In this document: piece after piece, positions 13,285 through 27,773 of the stretch
Layout: each line of letters starts with the position of its first letter
Numbering within the stretch: the first letter of the stretch is position 1
Assembly: GCF_028554725.1 (NCBI RefSeq)
Contig: NC_071670.1
Coordinates: forward strand, 67,121,001-67,185,000
Reading direction: 5' to 3'
Length of the DNA: 64,000 bases
From: Zeugodacus cucurbitae
Lineage: Eukaryota; Arthropoda; Insecta; Diptera; Tephritidae
Translations under genes and position numbers: made by a program
The notes under the pieces: generated by a model
Told to the model about the DNA's origin: nothing
Databases searched by the model: none
Seen by the model: only the letters and a program-made list of their open reading frames with translations

Positions 13285-14303
13285 TCTAAAATTTGTATAC
13301 TCTGTTGACATAACGGTTGTTTGTACGTCATAAAACTAATCGAGTTAGATATAGGGTTATGTATATCAAACGAGTCAAAATCCCAATGTCTGTCTGTCCG
13401 TCCGTCCGTCCGTCCGTTCGTGCAACGGATAACTTGAGTAAAAATTGAGATATCTTGATGAAACTTGGAACACATGTTCCTTGGTACCATGAGAAAATGG
13501 GCAAAATCGGGCCTCTGCCACACCCAAAAAATGGCGAAAACCGAAAACACATAAAGTGTCATAACTAAGACATAAATAAGCCATAGTTAAAGTTATAAAA
13601 TGGAACAAAGGATCGCACTAGGAAGGGGAATATTTGTATGTCATTTTTTTGGAGAAGTGGGCGTGGCCCGCCCACGAATCGGTTATTTGTATATAACGCG
13701 CAAACCAATAAAGCTATATAAACCAAACTTTCTGTAGTCGGTTCTCTTTCGTACCCCACCACACACCATAAAATTAGTTGAAATCGGACAATAACCACGC
13801 CCACCTCCCATACAAAGGTTAGGTTGAAAATTACTAAAAGTGGGTTATCTCACTAACGAAACACATCAGAAATCCTAAATTTTACAGAAGAAATTGCAGA
13901 AGGAAGCTGCTCTCAGATTTTTTTACAAAATGGAAAATGGGCGTGGCATCGCCCACTTATGGGTCAAAAACCTTATCTCAGGAACTACTCGACCGATTCG
14001 AATGAAATTCGGTATATAAAAAACGAAATAAAATATAACTTTTCAAAGTCCCGAATATCGAATATAAAGAATTCAGTGCCCCATGGTAATTTTTCACCGA
14101 AAATTTCGGTAAATCTCTCAGGTATATTAATTTATTTTAGAGGAAATTTTTTTCTTCTAATAGTGTAACTTCCCCTACCTCTCATATACCTAGTTATAGG
14201 ATTCTCAAATTAGGTCAAATTGTGTGTTATCTTAATAAAAATATATCAATAAATTGCGAGAATATAAAATGTTCGGTTGCACCCGAACTTAGCCTTTCCT
14301 TAG
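13285..14303 (-). repeat. Dispersed repeat family A, copy 3
   Basis: This is an inverted copy. It enters near 13300 with CATAACGGTTGTTTGT, has the TCTGTCTGTCCGTCCGTCCG tract at about 13388-13420 and the GGGCGTGGC motifs, and ends at about 14303 with CCCGAACTTAGCCTTTCCTT. It has diverged and has internal rearrangements near 14000. Confidence 0.78.
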
Positions 14304-16016
14304 TTGTCTAAACTTAGCTCCACCCCATGACTTTGTCTCTGCACCGCAAGATAGTGCATGTGTTCCATGCATCCATTATTCTAATATTTACTGATTCTAA
14401 CTGACAGGACTACAACTTTTTGATAGAATCTCAGTGTTATGCAGTTCAAATTTTACCAAATCGAGTCTGGTTAATTAAAGAAATACAAATCAGAAGAAGT
14501 AATGATGTTCTTCTAATCCAAATATGAACCACTTTAAGATTTCCAATGGGAGACAAGAATCGATTATGCATGCTCAAAATACTGCGGGTCTGGTCCGATG
14601 AGGTCATGTTGTATCGATATTCCGCCAACAAGGAATCTTATATAACATTTTGATAAAAGGTTGCTAATGTTTCATAATCGCATAAGTCATATTTAAGACT
14701 TCATTCCACAAGCTTTTGTTGTAACTAAAAACAACTCTTTACATCTAAAAATTATGAAGCTAAAAATTTATATTACTGAGATCTTCCAAACAGAAACAGA
14801 AACAAAAACAGAACCCTTGCCTTAAATAAGCAGACAATTGTTGAAATTCATAAACACTACTTAAACAGCAGCTGCAGCATCTCAGAAGCAGCCAGCGCCA
14901 GGCTCAAGAACAGCCGTTGATATATTCCAAAAAAATGAGCAGGCAACTAAAAAGCTTGTAAACAGCGCCGCAACTGGCATAAATGCTTCACACACAATTG
15001 AAATTCTTGAAAGTTTTTTCCTGTGTTTGCTGTTTCCCAGCGCCCAATGCAATTGTAATTTTTTCCCACCGTCGGTTACATGAATCGGTTGCTGGACGGC
15101 TGGTTGGTTGTTCGGTTGGCTGCCTGCTAACCGCATTCTGTTTGGCAACAATTGATGCAACAATGCATTTGCGCCAACGGCGGCACCGTCACACACAATA
15201 ACGCAGCAGCAACAGCCGCCGCAACAACAACAATGCAATTATGCGGTTTCCATCAACTTGGCAAAACTATTTGTAGTCAGTTGCGGCACCCTTCGCGCGC
15301 TCTCGCCGCGCTGCGTTGATTTCTACACCATTAAATTTGCACCGTTTTTGTCTGCTGGTTGCAACTGCCAAATGCCGGCCGACCGTTGTTTGCTCGCTTC
15401 GACTGCTGTCTGCTTCAAATTTTGTGGGGGCTTGACAAGCTCGCGGTGGCCAAAATGCGGTGGCAGCCGTGGCGGCGTGTGAAAAATGCGCCAAATTTTG
15501 ACTTCTTGCCGTTGCATAGTTTTAGGCGTGGCCGCTTACATTGCATGTGTGTAATTAATTTTTTTGCTTTTGTTGAGTAGGTGATTTCGTTTTGGCAGAT
15601 GGAGAGTATGTAATTTGTACAAACAGTGAGTTGAATGTACTGTCAATTGGCGCGCAATGTATGTCCATCATAACTCGCAAGAAAATAAAAATAATTTTGC
15701 ACTCGAAACTATGAAACCAAGCGTGCTATCGACTAAGAAATAGGGAATAATTGTAAGAACTAAAAATCGGGCGGAGTTGAAAAGCACTATCAGATCATAT
15801 AACTGACAGTTTTAAGCAAGCGTAAGCTCGGTATGAGAGAACTTGCTTCAAAGGGTAAAGTCAAGTAAAGACGGATAGTTTAATTTACTGTATATGGTTA
15901 CCACTATATTATAAATTAATTATTTATTATTATAATATGTTTTTTCGAACAGTAACATATATGAAAAACTTCGAAACTTATAAAGTTTACAATTGATTTC
16001 AAAGATAAAGTATGTG
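14304..16016. other. Presumed intron with a G/C-richer block
   Basis: About 14860-15560 is clearly richer in G/C, with open frames on both strands. None has a start, domain or splice context that convinces. It may be regulatory. Confidence 0.45.
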
Positions 16017-16375
16017 CGAGGTGTGTTCAAAAAATAACGGTAATCTTTGTTTTTTGAAAAAAATATATGTATTCGTTCGACTACATCAATGTTGTTGTCT
16101 TTAAAATAGTTCCCATTAGATATTATGCATTCATAACAGCGCTTTTCCTATTGTCCAAATACTACTCAAACCGGATTTTTGAGATAGCCTTTGGCTCTTT
16201 CAGCAAATTTCTCGTATAAAATGACCGCCATTTAAGGTTCCATTTAATTTTGAAAATAAGAAAAAGTCACACGGAGTCATGTCTGGCGAATATGGAGGCT
16301 GGGCATAACAATTAAAAAATTTACGATTGTAAATTTTAAAATTCCCGTTATTTTTTGAACACATTGTGTATTTGA
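16017..16375. mobile_element. Mariner-like relic with both inverted ends
   Basis: The left end carries TGTGTTCAAAAAATAACGG and the right end its complement (CCGTTATTTTTTGAACACA), 16023 to about 16366. The interior includes, on the - strand, the segment coding for ERAKGYLKNPV.. seen in the other copies. Large internal deletions leave about 0.36 kb. Confidence 0.75.
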
Positions 16376-16511
16376 AAAATTATAATTTTTATAATTGAAA
16401 CAAAAAAAATTAGACTAAAATAACAGGAATAAAATATGTCATATAATTTAGAGGAATGCTGTCGAGATACAAGCACTGATCCAGCTACGAATTCGATTCT
16501 GTTCCGGTTAA

Positions 16512-17001
16512 GGCAGTAGCCTGCTTTACTGGCTTCAAAAAATCGATTTTTTTGTTTTGTTTTAAATCTCTTCCAAAACTATCCAAGAATATGTCTTTAA
16601 AATTCCAAAGGCCAATTCGACATATTTTCGAATCTAGAGCAGTTTTAGTGGCGGATCGTCGAGCATTTGGAATTTTATAACTTCTTCGGTATTTTTTTAG
16701 TTCATAAAGAAAAGAAACTTATAAAAATTAAAAAAAAATTGGTTCGACTGTTTCAGATGCATCGCCTCCATCCACCACCTCCATCACCGGCACCGATTTA
16801 CAAGTGCAGACTCCAGGCGCTCCAGAAAAATACTTACAACTTTGAAAAAATTTCAATATTTTTATTAATAAATATTGTTTTTTAAGCCTTAAATATAGTA
16901 CACTATCGTCTTAAAATTCCGTTAACCGCAATCATTTCCTTCCCTTTCAAAAAAAATTGCTAAAAAACGTTTTTTTTCGGCTTCTAAAGCAGACTACTGC
17001 C
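16512..17001. mobile_element. TTAA-flanked nonautonomous element, second family
   Basis: The left end GGCAGTAGCCTGCTTTA and the complement of the right end GGCAGTAGTCTGCTTTA differ at one of 17 bases. TTAA flanks both ends (16508-16511, 17002-17005). The 490-bp interior shows no recognizable transposase; a 72-codon frame at 16667-16885 is not convincing. The TTAA target again suggests piggyBac-type mobilization. Confidence 0.75.
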
Positions 17002-17005
17002 TTAA

Positions 17006-20000
17006 ATATGCCGGCTTATTGTGGGAACGGAAGTATCATAGGTCTCGTAGCATAGTGGAATGAAGTGAAAAATTTTCCCAGTACTCTTTGGTTATAATTT
17101 TTTCAACAAATATGGATTTAATCATTCTAGATATAATCGCATATCTAGCACTGATGATTATAGTCTCGCATAAAGGAATTTCAAATAGTAAAAAAATGTA
17201 TTTCAGTTAAAAAAAAATGCATCGTATTTTTTTTATTTCCGCACATATTTTCTACTTTCGCTGCCAATAATTCTATACATATTCTATAGAAGCAACCACA
17301 TATTTCTTCCATTTAAGCCTTATTCACTTTGAGCAAACTTTTACTTTTGACAAATTTTTATGCATTAAATTTCCACTACATAACTCATAGCTGTAAATAC
17401 AAGGAGTAAGACACATGAACATACATGTATGTACTCATATACCCATACAGACGAGGCCCCCACATCCATATGTAAATGAATATCCGCATTGAATATGACA
17501 TTCTAACTCATTTCCTTGCCTTTTTCATTTCTTATATTGTTTGCCATACAGACAGTTTTTTTCTCATTCGTTATTATTTTACTTTGCTCTTGAACTTCCG
17601 GGTACATGTCACTGGCTTCCGCATACGCAGACGCCCACGACACTACACTAACACAGACATACCCTCATATATATAAAGTTACACACACATTGTTGGCGAA
17701 AAATTGTTGCGACTTTATGCGCATAAATTAGAGTTGGCAAATAAAATCAGCGGGCACAAGCGAAACAGGGTCGCCTCTAAGAGTTAAAGGTGTCATGTGT
17801 GGCAGAGGCATGACTGTATTGTTTGAGAAATGGCGTAAAAATTGAGCATGAAAAATTTCATTTTCGCATGAAATGGGTGCAATGAATATGAAATAAAAAA
17901 TAAAATTGAATTCAAATATTTTTTTACTTTACTTTTGAAGCAAAAAAACATAAAAAATCTGCTGTGAATTCAATAAGAAATATTTAAATTTGCAGAATAG
18001 AAAAAAATTGCGAAAAGAATCGCGATTTCATAGCTTCGTAAAGAAATTCACGTTTCACCTGCTGCCTAAAGCAACCAGCTGCTGCTCTATTCTGTGCTTA
18101 GCATTTCTATGCATTTTGTGTGTTGGCCCCTTACCATTTACCGTTTTGCTGTTAAAAAATCGCAGTTTTTTCTTCCCTTCGCTTGGTGATTTTCTTCGCT
18201 TGCATTGAAAGTCATTCATCTCGTGCCCGGCAGGCTTTGGTTGCATACAGCTTTTTGTGCTCCCTCATACAAACATACATACATGAATACATACATACAA
18301 ACATATTTTCATACATGCAACATATATGTAAATGATGAGCATATGCATGAGTATTGCATGAAGAAGCGCAAGAGTTTTGCAGGAGATTTTTGCAATTTTG
18401 TAACATCGTTTGCCCATTTGTTTGTAGCTTTGTGGCAGAAGATAAAGTGTCTTATGCTCGTAGTTGGGTTTGAGTGTTTTCTCAAGCGCAAGCAGTTATT
18501 AAAACGGTATGTTGCATGCATGCGCTTTCTCATGGTTGGCAAGTCAAGTAGAGGTTTTGTGACCGAAAGTGATTTCTTCAAGCGTGAATTTTGCTTTAAG
18601 AAAATCCCTTCAAGCTTAGTGGGAATCAGGCAGATGGATGGGTTTTCTTGATCCAAGATTTTTAGAGAATTTATTCAGTTTGGAGAGAGGCAAGCTGGGT
18701 GTACATTGCGAAAAAAAAGCTTTAAACATGTAGAAAAGCAATTTTTTTCCTATTCTGAAATATTTGTGATTATTAAAAATGTCACTAGTTGGTTTTACTA
18801 ATCGTAATAACTTTTCAGAGATGATTCAAAAAGTCGTACGCCAAAATGTATGCTACATTTCAGATTATGTTAGAAATATATTTAACCAAGTTTATGATTT
18901 TTTTTTAGAAAATTCATTAAAATTATCGCTACAATATAAACATATAATAACATTAATTTGATAATTCCCAGATAAAAGAAATTAATTATATATCTTAAAA
19001 TAAATTAAGATCAAGAATCAGATAAATAATAATACAAAAAATATACGTTTTTTTAAATTGAAACCCTCTGATGACACTTATATCACTTAAGGTCATTGAA
19101 AATCTGTACATCATCTGTCTGTCTAATAAGTTCTGAGCATCGGTTCTCCGTTTATAGAGGAAAGACAATGAGTTATTTCTGTATGATTCTAAAGTGTTGC
19201 CTACATTTCGGCGCAATGGAAGTTTTTATAGCATTTTTATCTGATTTTATTTATTCCAAATTTTAATTTCTTTTTCGCTACCCGAAACACCTTACCGAAC
19301 TCCTAATAATATAAATTTTTCTAAATATTATTTAATAACCTCACCAGTGGCATCAAAAGTTTTTCTTTAATCAAAAAAAATTGTTCTCAAAATTTCTTTT
19401 TTCTAATGCATTGAATAGGAGGCAACTCCTGTCCCCATTTTAATCAGTTAGTTGTGCCTCAAATCACTTTTGCGCACATCGAGCTCTGCCTTCCACCAAC
19501 AAAAGATACTTCAAGTAATTTAAATTTTAATCGAAATTTAAACAAACACTAGGGAATTCATGCTATTTTATGCGCTACAATAGACTTCTAAGGAATTCAG
19601 CAAGCTAAACAAGTAATTAGCTCAACAGCTTACAAGCGTACAAAAGTATTTCCAAAGAAAATTTTCAGGTCAATAGAAAATCACATAAAAGTAGAAATAC
19701 TTGCAAAGAGCGCTTACAAATTTTCAGCTACCATTTTCTGCTAATACACATGCATAGCTATAGGTAAGCAAATATTGGCTCCTTAGCAGCGACCAAAATA
19801 AAATTGCAAAAGAAAAAATATTTGCAAGTGAAAAGAAAATGAGAAAGGAGCACAACAAACAACCCTAATTGAAATCGAAAGGCATAAAAGACTGTGCGAC
19901 AAGCAAGCCAGGCGGCGGAAGAAGCAGCAAAAACTATAAGAACTTTAAGTATTTATACTTACGTGTGTTTGCGAAAATATTTATATTTGTATGTAGAGCG

Positions 20001-20515
20001 AAGTGAAGTGGAGTGGAGTGTAGTGTAGTGGAGTAGGGGCTGTCGCAGCATGACCCCAAAATAAAATGAAAGAAAGCGAAATAAAAACTAACATAAAAGG
20101 CAGAAGAAGCGCGGAAGGCAGGCAGCTTGTAAAAACAAATCTAAAGTGCACATTATAAAACTGTAATAACGGCAATAAGCGGCACATTACTGTGCATAAA
20201 ACAAGCAGCAGTGCAGAGTGAGCGGTGTGACACAGGCGATGTAGAAAGGGGTTGCTGAGTGAGCAGGGTGGTTGCTGCTGTAAAGTAAACGCACCAAATC
20301 AGGCCACTTTATGGCGCTTACTGATAGATTTGAATTTAAATGCAACTTGAATGTTTCATTTCAAGCAACCGCAACACAAACAACAACAATAATAACAACA
20401 ACAACAAAAACGCATTTTAGCACAGAAGCGGATGAAAACTGTTTCAAACAAACATTGACCAGCCGCAGAGCACTTCAGCGGCACAAATTGATACAGCTGT
20501 ACTGTGCAGCACACC

Positions 20516-20547
<32 letters not shown>

Positions 20548-22497
20548 CGTTATGTATTTTTTCATAAAACTTTTTTTCTCGCATTTTTTTCATAAAAATT
20601 TTACGCTTTGCGGTCCGCAGAATGAAAGCGAAAAATGCAATTTGGGTCAGTCCATAAATGCAGCTGCAGTTGGCGTCGCTGCGGACTGTTGCTATCTCTG
20701 CGCTTCGCTTGTTGCAACCCTGCGGCGCTGTGGTCGTTGTGTTGCAGCACAACGAGGGCGGTTTGTTGTGCTGAGGCTGTAGAGACTGCGTGTAAAGTGC
20801 AAAAACCAGCAGCATGAGCAACAAAATCTCTAACTGCCAACAACAACACTTACAAGCATGTTGACTACAAGCAGCACTGCCGCCATTTTTCCGCTTTTTC
20901 CCCGCCTTTTACTTACCATTTTTCATTGTTTACCAAAGTTGTACATAGAAAACACTCCAGTTGCATTATTATTTTTTTGCTGCGTGCAACACTATTGTTA
21001 GCGTTGACATAAATTTTTCATGTTGCTGCCACAAAATGTTGCGCTGCCACATTTTATTCACTAAAAGTATATATACAAAAAATGGCACGCACAAAAAGGC
21101 AACGCAACGCTGTCGTCGTGAAAGTGCTGTTAGACATACACTAAAACCGTTATGCATTGTCACAAGTGAAAAGCGTTGCTGCATGCCACCAACAAACGGC
21201 GTGCCACAAGCAAACAGGAAGTGCAAAACTCAGTCAGCCACTGCGACAGCAGGTTATATGCGCTGTTGTAACATGCTTCCATTTATGCTTGATTGTCTGT
21301 TGCGACCAATTGTTGTTGACGTTGAAAATGCCATTTTTCAAATGTCACTCATACGCCCTGTTGCACATTGTGTACCAGTTGGTAGGCGCTTGCTTGCATG
21401 CCACTTAAATGCGTATACACTGGCTGAAGTGCTGTCTGGCGGCGCGACTGCAAGTGCCGGCAATTCAATTTTACCTTATGTAGCACACATTTTTTACAAA
21501 TATTTATTTAGAATTTTTATTTTATTTGCTTGCTAGCCGTCTATGCTAAATTGAAGTGCACAAAATGTTGCTCATACGCAGTGTGCGCCATTTTGTTCAT
21601 TTGTTTGCTATGGTTGTTCAAAGCTATGAGGCTGGTTTTTAAAGCAGTTTAGTGTTTTAAAAAAGCAATTTAATAAAGCAAATTTTTTTTATTTTTAAAA
21701 TGTTGATTCAAATTCACTTTGCTCTGGAAAGCATTGGTGAAATGTCATGCATTTTTCTGCACAAAATTTTCGTCCACTTTTTAGTGTTTGGTAGTCAGTC
21801 AAATGGACAAGAATGGCATTTAGAGTTATTATAAGGTTACTCGTTCAGAAATTAGTCATAAATATTTAACAATTTTCTTAAAGTTTTAATCAAAATGACA
21901 AATCTAGGGACCTTAAATAACCCTCTGAACCTTAAAAAATTACACAGAGTTTGGGCTCTTAACAATATGTTTTCCCGTGAGGTCATAATAAGGGGGTATT
22001 CAGTTTAAAAAATAATATAATATATATTTTTAAGTTTAACTATTTAAGAATGTGTCTAGAGTGTCTGGCGCGGCATCCAAACTAGTTCGGCTTGACACGA
22101 AATTGTAAACGCGTTTTTCTGGAGACTGTTTTTTTCAAAACGAACCCTCAACTTCAACTTGACCCATTTATCGATCCGACCGATTTGAAGTTTTCGGAGA
22201 GCCTTTTTTATAAACATCTTATTGTTTTCAAAAAATTCTAAAAGCCAAAAAAAGTGGTAAAATTTCTTTTTCAAGCAGTCGCCATATTTTTGAGACTCCC
22301 ATTGCTACTGCTAGCTATATTTTTTAAATTTTTAACTTCATATGAATCATATTGCAGTTCTTCCCAAATAAACTTAATGTCATGTTGTTGTTATTTTCGG
22401 TTGAGTTTGTGAAGCATTTTGGACAATTCTGCCTTTATATATAACGATTATCGATATCGATATCCGTTTTGCAACTAGAATTTTTCTTTTCGATATT
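17006..22497. other. Presumed intron
   Basis: Includes ATAC repeats near 18270-18320 and a G/C-richer block at 20200-21540 with a 191-codon frame (20961-21536) of unlikely composition. A possible TTAA-element end, AAGGGGGTATTC, is at 21988. No gene is recognized. Confidence 0.45.
20516..20541 (+). repeat. CA microsatellite
   Basis: An uninterrupted CA run of about 13 units. Confidence 0.95.
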
Positions 22498-23227
22498 TAT
22501 ACCCTGAACAGGGTATATTAAGTTCGTTACGAAGTTTGTAACACCCAGAAGGAATCGTCGGAGGCCCTATAAAGTATATATATAAATGATCAGTATGTTG
22601 AACTAAGTCGATTTAGCCATGTCCGTCTGTCTGTATATATACGAACTAGTCCTTCAGTTTTTAGATATCGTTTTGAAATTTTGCAGATGTTATTTTCTCT
22701 TCAAGAAGCTGCTCATTTGTCGGAACTGCCGATATCGACTATATCATATAGCTGCCATACAAACTGAACGATCGGAATCAAGGGCTTGTATGGAAAACTT
22801 CCGCATTTTACTACATATCTTCACGAAATTTGGTGTGAGTTATTGTTCATAGAAATAATTTAATCTCCGAAAAAATGTTCAGATCGATGCACTTTAGCAT
22901 ATAGCTGCCATACAAACTGAACGATCGAAAACAATTGCAATTTTCGCATTTGACGTGATATCTTCACGAAATTTGACATGGATTACTGCTTAAGGTAATA
23001 ATTTAATCTCCGAAGAAATTGTTCAGATCGGTTAACTATATAACCTTAATGTTTCTAGCAAACAACCCGGCTAAAAAGAATTAATAAAATGTTTTCTTTT
23101 TTTTTTACTTTTTACTTACTTTTTCTTACGTCTTTAGATTTGCTTAAACACATAGTTACTAAAAGAAATGCACCTGTGAAGGGTATATTGGCTTCGGTGC
23201 AGCCGAAGTTAACGTTTTTTCTTGTTT
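22498..23227 (+). repeat. Dispersed repeat family B with internal tandem duplication
   Basis: It begins with the palindrome ATACCCTGAACAGGGTATA and ends with CTTCGGTGCAGCCGAAG, another palindrome. The core unit with ATAGCTGCCATACAAACTG occurs at 22748 and 22901 (period 153 bp). The stretch GTCCGTCTGTCTGTATATA at 22621 resembles family A's CCGT/CTGT tract. It is non-coding and unclassified. Confidence 0.75.
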
Positions 23228-26200
23228 TGATTTGAGAAAAATTTAAATACCTTCAATATGCTCCTCCTCACTTTTGAAAGATTCTGAAATGTATTTGTAG
23301 AATAGAAAATATATTTAAAATTTAAAAATTATTATTTTGTCTGGATACAGAATTTTTTTTTTAGATTTTTTCTTTGCCATTTTTATCTATAATTCAAAAA
23401 TATTTTGAAAAATCAACACTTTATTTGACCTGAAACGAAACAACACTGCAAAGAGGTTAGTTTTACGCTACACAATCTAAATATTGTTTGATTTTTTAAC
23501 AGCTTTTCATTTCACATAGCTGCTATATACACACACACATACATTTCTGAGCTGAGCCATTGATTCAATATTTGCTTGTGCCACATGCGAGACACAGCAA
23601 AACGGACAGACACACATGTGCAGTTATAGATATACAAACATGTTATCAAAAACGCGCCTGCCTACACACCTGCCTGATGCTATGATATGATATATATGTA
23701 CATATGTAGTCTGTATTTATGTCCGCTTGTATGCAAATATTTTGTGTCAAACACATGTTGACTCTGACGCTGCAGTGATTTATCCTTGACATGAAAATCC
23801 AATCTTTCGCATATGTACACATACATATGTACACAGTGATAACTCTGACTATTAGTATTTGATGGCGCTTTTATCTTACTAAATTCAAACAGATTACATA
23901 GCTCATGCTATTGACTTAACGTTTTTGCTTTTCTTCTGCTTTTTAGTTTAGTTTTTGCTCCAATCCACATTGCAATGTGATTTCGCAAGCTTTGCTAAAT
24001 CTGTTTTTTTTTTTCTAGCCACTTTTTGTCGCTTTAGATTTCATAGCTTTCATGTCATTTGGTTGAGTGATTGGCTGTGTAAATAGAAGCTTTGAAATTG
24101 TGCAGCAATTCAGCAATGAATGAAGAGGCCTAAGTAGAGTAGACTCTGCGACCACAAAAGCCGACCGAAATGTACATAACCTACTTATGTAGTTAATTGC
24201 CCAACACAACCTTCGTCGGTGCAAAGTACGAGTACTTACGGTAGTTTAACAATACTCGTACTTAATAAGTTTGTGCGGAGAACAATGAGCGCTCTCATTT
24301 CTATTGTCCTTCACAATTAGCTACAGGATGAGAGTAGTTTTATATTACTTTATTAGAATTATATGGAATTTTGTGGTGGAAATAATAAGAATAAGAAATA
24401 GATATGTTGACCAAAAATGAAAAAATAGAAGATATTTTCCGCTAAGAGCTAAGGGCTGTCCATTCTTATTATGTCCTAATCTGTATGGGAAGCTCTTGAA
24501 GATAACCACAAAGACACACTATAGTCTATGAAGTATTTTCTTGACTTTATGCCAACAATAACCACTACTCCAATTGATATCCCTTAAACTATGCTAAGAT
24601 CTCTTCAAGTTTATATAAACTGTTTATTTTCCAGTATTTGCTTTTCGTTTAGCAATCGGTTTAGCGCACATTAAGCCAACTCTTGATGTTTTTATGCACT
24701 CAATTGGATTTAAATTTGCACTTCTGTCATTACACGTCACTTCACAGCCATTTTTTTACATATTTTTCCACTCTTATCACTGCCCGCTACCCACTTTTAT
24801 CACTTCCTCAGTTGCTGATATTACACCAACTCCTCTTTCTAACTCTGTTTTATCGCCGTTTATGCCTTGCACATTTGCACATTTAACATTTAAGCTCGAG
24901 CGCTTAGGTGAAGTGTTGCTTTTCCAACCAACTATGCAACATTTGTAATGTTGGCGCAACAAAAACCAGCAAGACAACAATAACACACAGACGCATGTGT
25001 CCACTCAGCCTAAGACTAAGGGGTGCACACATCGTCTGGTCAGCGAAGCATTTATAAATGTGTTTGTGTGTGAGTGTTGGTGTAAGTGTCTGCATTGCAT
25101 TTGCCATTTGTGCACTTAATTAATTCCACTTGATTCCTTTTACAGCTGAGCGCAAAGCTAAATGCGCTTGTAAGCTGCTTAAATGAGCGACCGGACCGCG
25201 GCAAATCGTGTTGGACCCACAACACTGGCATACAAGAGTACAAAACATACTCGGATATAAATGTGTGTGTTTGTGAAGTGAAGGCGAAAGAAGTGCCACT
25301 GCAGTGAAGAAGAAACCACTCCAACACTTCCAAGTTCAGTGGTGTTAACGGTTGAATAAGTTATAGATACAATGCAGCTAAAAGATAAAAAGAATTGTTG
25401 GAAAAGAAGAATAATTGCTCACTAATTTAAACATTTTGTTGCCTACAATTAGGCGCATTGTTTTATTGTTTCCAGTTGATCGAAGTCGCAAACTCAAAGT
25501 GTTGATTTTGAACTGAGTAAACAGTTTTTGATAGAAAATCAAGATTATTAGTCTGAGTAAGACGTCACATCATATAGCTCGTTCATTCAACAATCTTTTC
25601 CTAGTAAATTTGATGAACTTTCATAAGAAGATAAGATATATATAGTTTCAATTGACGATCTTAGCTATGTGTATTGGGGTCAGAAGGCAATTTAAAAGCA
25701 GTCTCTCGACGTGCAAAAATTATGCTTATAAGTCTCCTATATTTCCGGGAGCAAAACATGAACGATATCAAAATGAGATAAGAAAGCAAATGCAACATAC
25801 AAGAGAACTGTCCTCTGTAAGATCTTTTGGAACCGTTCGAGTGAATAATGGATACCGATGAATATGCAATGAAAATGAACTGTATGAACTCTACGGTCAT
25901 GGATGTAGATAAAATCTAACAGAGCCCTGGTTAGGTCATGTCGTACTCATAGAAAACGATGTTCTAGCAAGAAAGTCAATCGATTCGAGATCTTTTAGAG
26001 TCGTGATGGACAACGGAGCAAGTACGTCCACGATCTTAATTCATTTCAAGATCTTAAAGTGAATATCAAGCATACCATTCGTGAGGTATAAATACCATTT
26101 CCATGCATTTAAGTAATTCTAAAGTGTAAAATTTCAACAACAATATCTGTAACTTAGGCTGCAGCTACGGTGTTCATTTCGAATTCAAAACTCTTACCGG

Positions 26201-27773
26201 CGACATTGAAATTTTTATCGCACAAACGCATTTAGAATCATGAAACTACGAAATAAAATGCCCCCGGCGGAAAAGAACAAAAAACAAAAGCAAACACTCA
26301 TACATACAAAGTAGCTGATGTGACAAAATTAACAATTTGCTGTGACTTTCTGTGCTGAGTTGAGTTAAGCGCTAACTTTTTAACTGTGCAATTTAACAGA
26401 CATTTTTATCGGCATTTTTTGCGTCTGCAACAACACTTTTGCGGCAATGCAATGCATACGTGGCGTTATGATGCCATCAATGCAATCTCACATCTTGCGG
26501 CGAAAGTTTTCAATAATGAAGTTGTCAATGTGTGGAGAGACAGCGGAAGTACGTGGAGTCATGTGAAAGGACTTCATGCAAAAATGCATGTCTGAAGACA
26601 AACATACTCACATATATATACGAAAATATATTAAATTTCATTATATTGTATTATGATAGCCATTGAGCAGTGTAATCGCAACGCCACTTGTGTTGCTACG
26701 CTTATAAGAACCTATAACCTTCAACCCCACTCCTATCACTCCAAATTCTTGTCGCAGGCATGAGTGCAACAACGGCTGTTAGGTGAGGTCAGTTAACGGT
26801 ATTTTACTTTCATTCATCTGCTTTGCTAAGAAGACAGTCTTACAGACGCCGCACTCGGATATGCGAAGTGGCGCCGCTGAGCTTTTGAGCGCATTTCATT
26901 TCCTTACTTTTTACTGACTACACGTCTCTTCTTCTTCTTTTCTGATTTTTTGGATTTTTTTCCTCGGCTGCCACACGCCAATCCAAATTGCAGTACAATT
27001 TCCACGCCAAACTGTCACTTGCCACTGGCACAGCATACGCCTGCCTTGCAGTCTTCCTTTGAAGCCTTCCGATTTTGCTTTCTTTCAACCGTAAGAAAAG
27101 CGCACACAAAGATAACTGTAATGAAATGCCATTTATGTGGCATGGCGAAACTAACAATCAGCCAACAAAACCATGTTGCAACACTAACAACCACATTAAA
27201 GCCGCCACTAAGAAAGCAAAATATTGGCAAATAATGGCGAAAAAGCATTGAGCACACATTAAACTAACTCGAATTAAAGCCAAACACTACAACGCTGGCA
27301 CAATAAAGATAAGCAGCAGCAGAAGGATAATGGTTCAGTATATGCACTTATACAGATACTCAGGTGGCAAGTTGGCAGGCAGCGACTACCGTGCAACGTT
27401 AAAAGCCATAAACGGAAGTAAAGTGACTGTGACAGGAAACAGCTCGTAGACGCTAAACTTAGCTGCAGCAATGTGAGCGTGTTGTATGAAAGGTGTGTCC
27501 TTCCGTGGTCATAAAACAATATGAGGCGGGGTGTGGCGCGTCGCAGAAGTTAAACGATAAAAATTTGTTGTGACAGCGCATGATTATCAAAGAATTTGGT
27601 TAACATAAAATTATTTTTTATGGGTAGAAATGTAATTTGATGGTTAACTGTGATTAAAGTTGAATTTTTAGAAAAAAATAGTTTTTGATTTATTTAGATG
27701 GTTTCATTATCAAAATAGGTGGCGCTGTGGTCAAAACATTATTGAAAATTATTTCTCCAACTAGATTTGTGTT
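23228..27773. other. Presumed intron
   Basis: Short frames only. The block 26800-27520 is richer in G/C. A CTCF-like word, AGGTGGCGCTGTGG, is at 27717. No gene is recognized. Confidence 0.45.

Noticed and set aside
20961..21536. 191-codon open frame on +
   Set aside because: Cys/His/Arg-rich composition without domain, overlapping frames on the other strand, no splice context.
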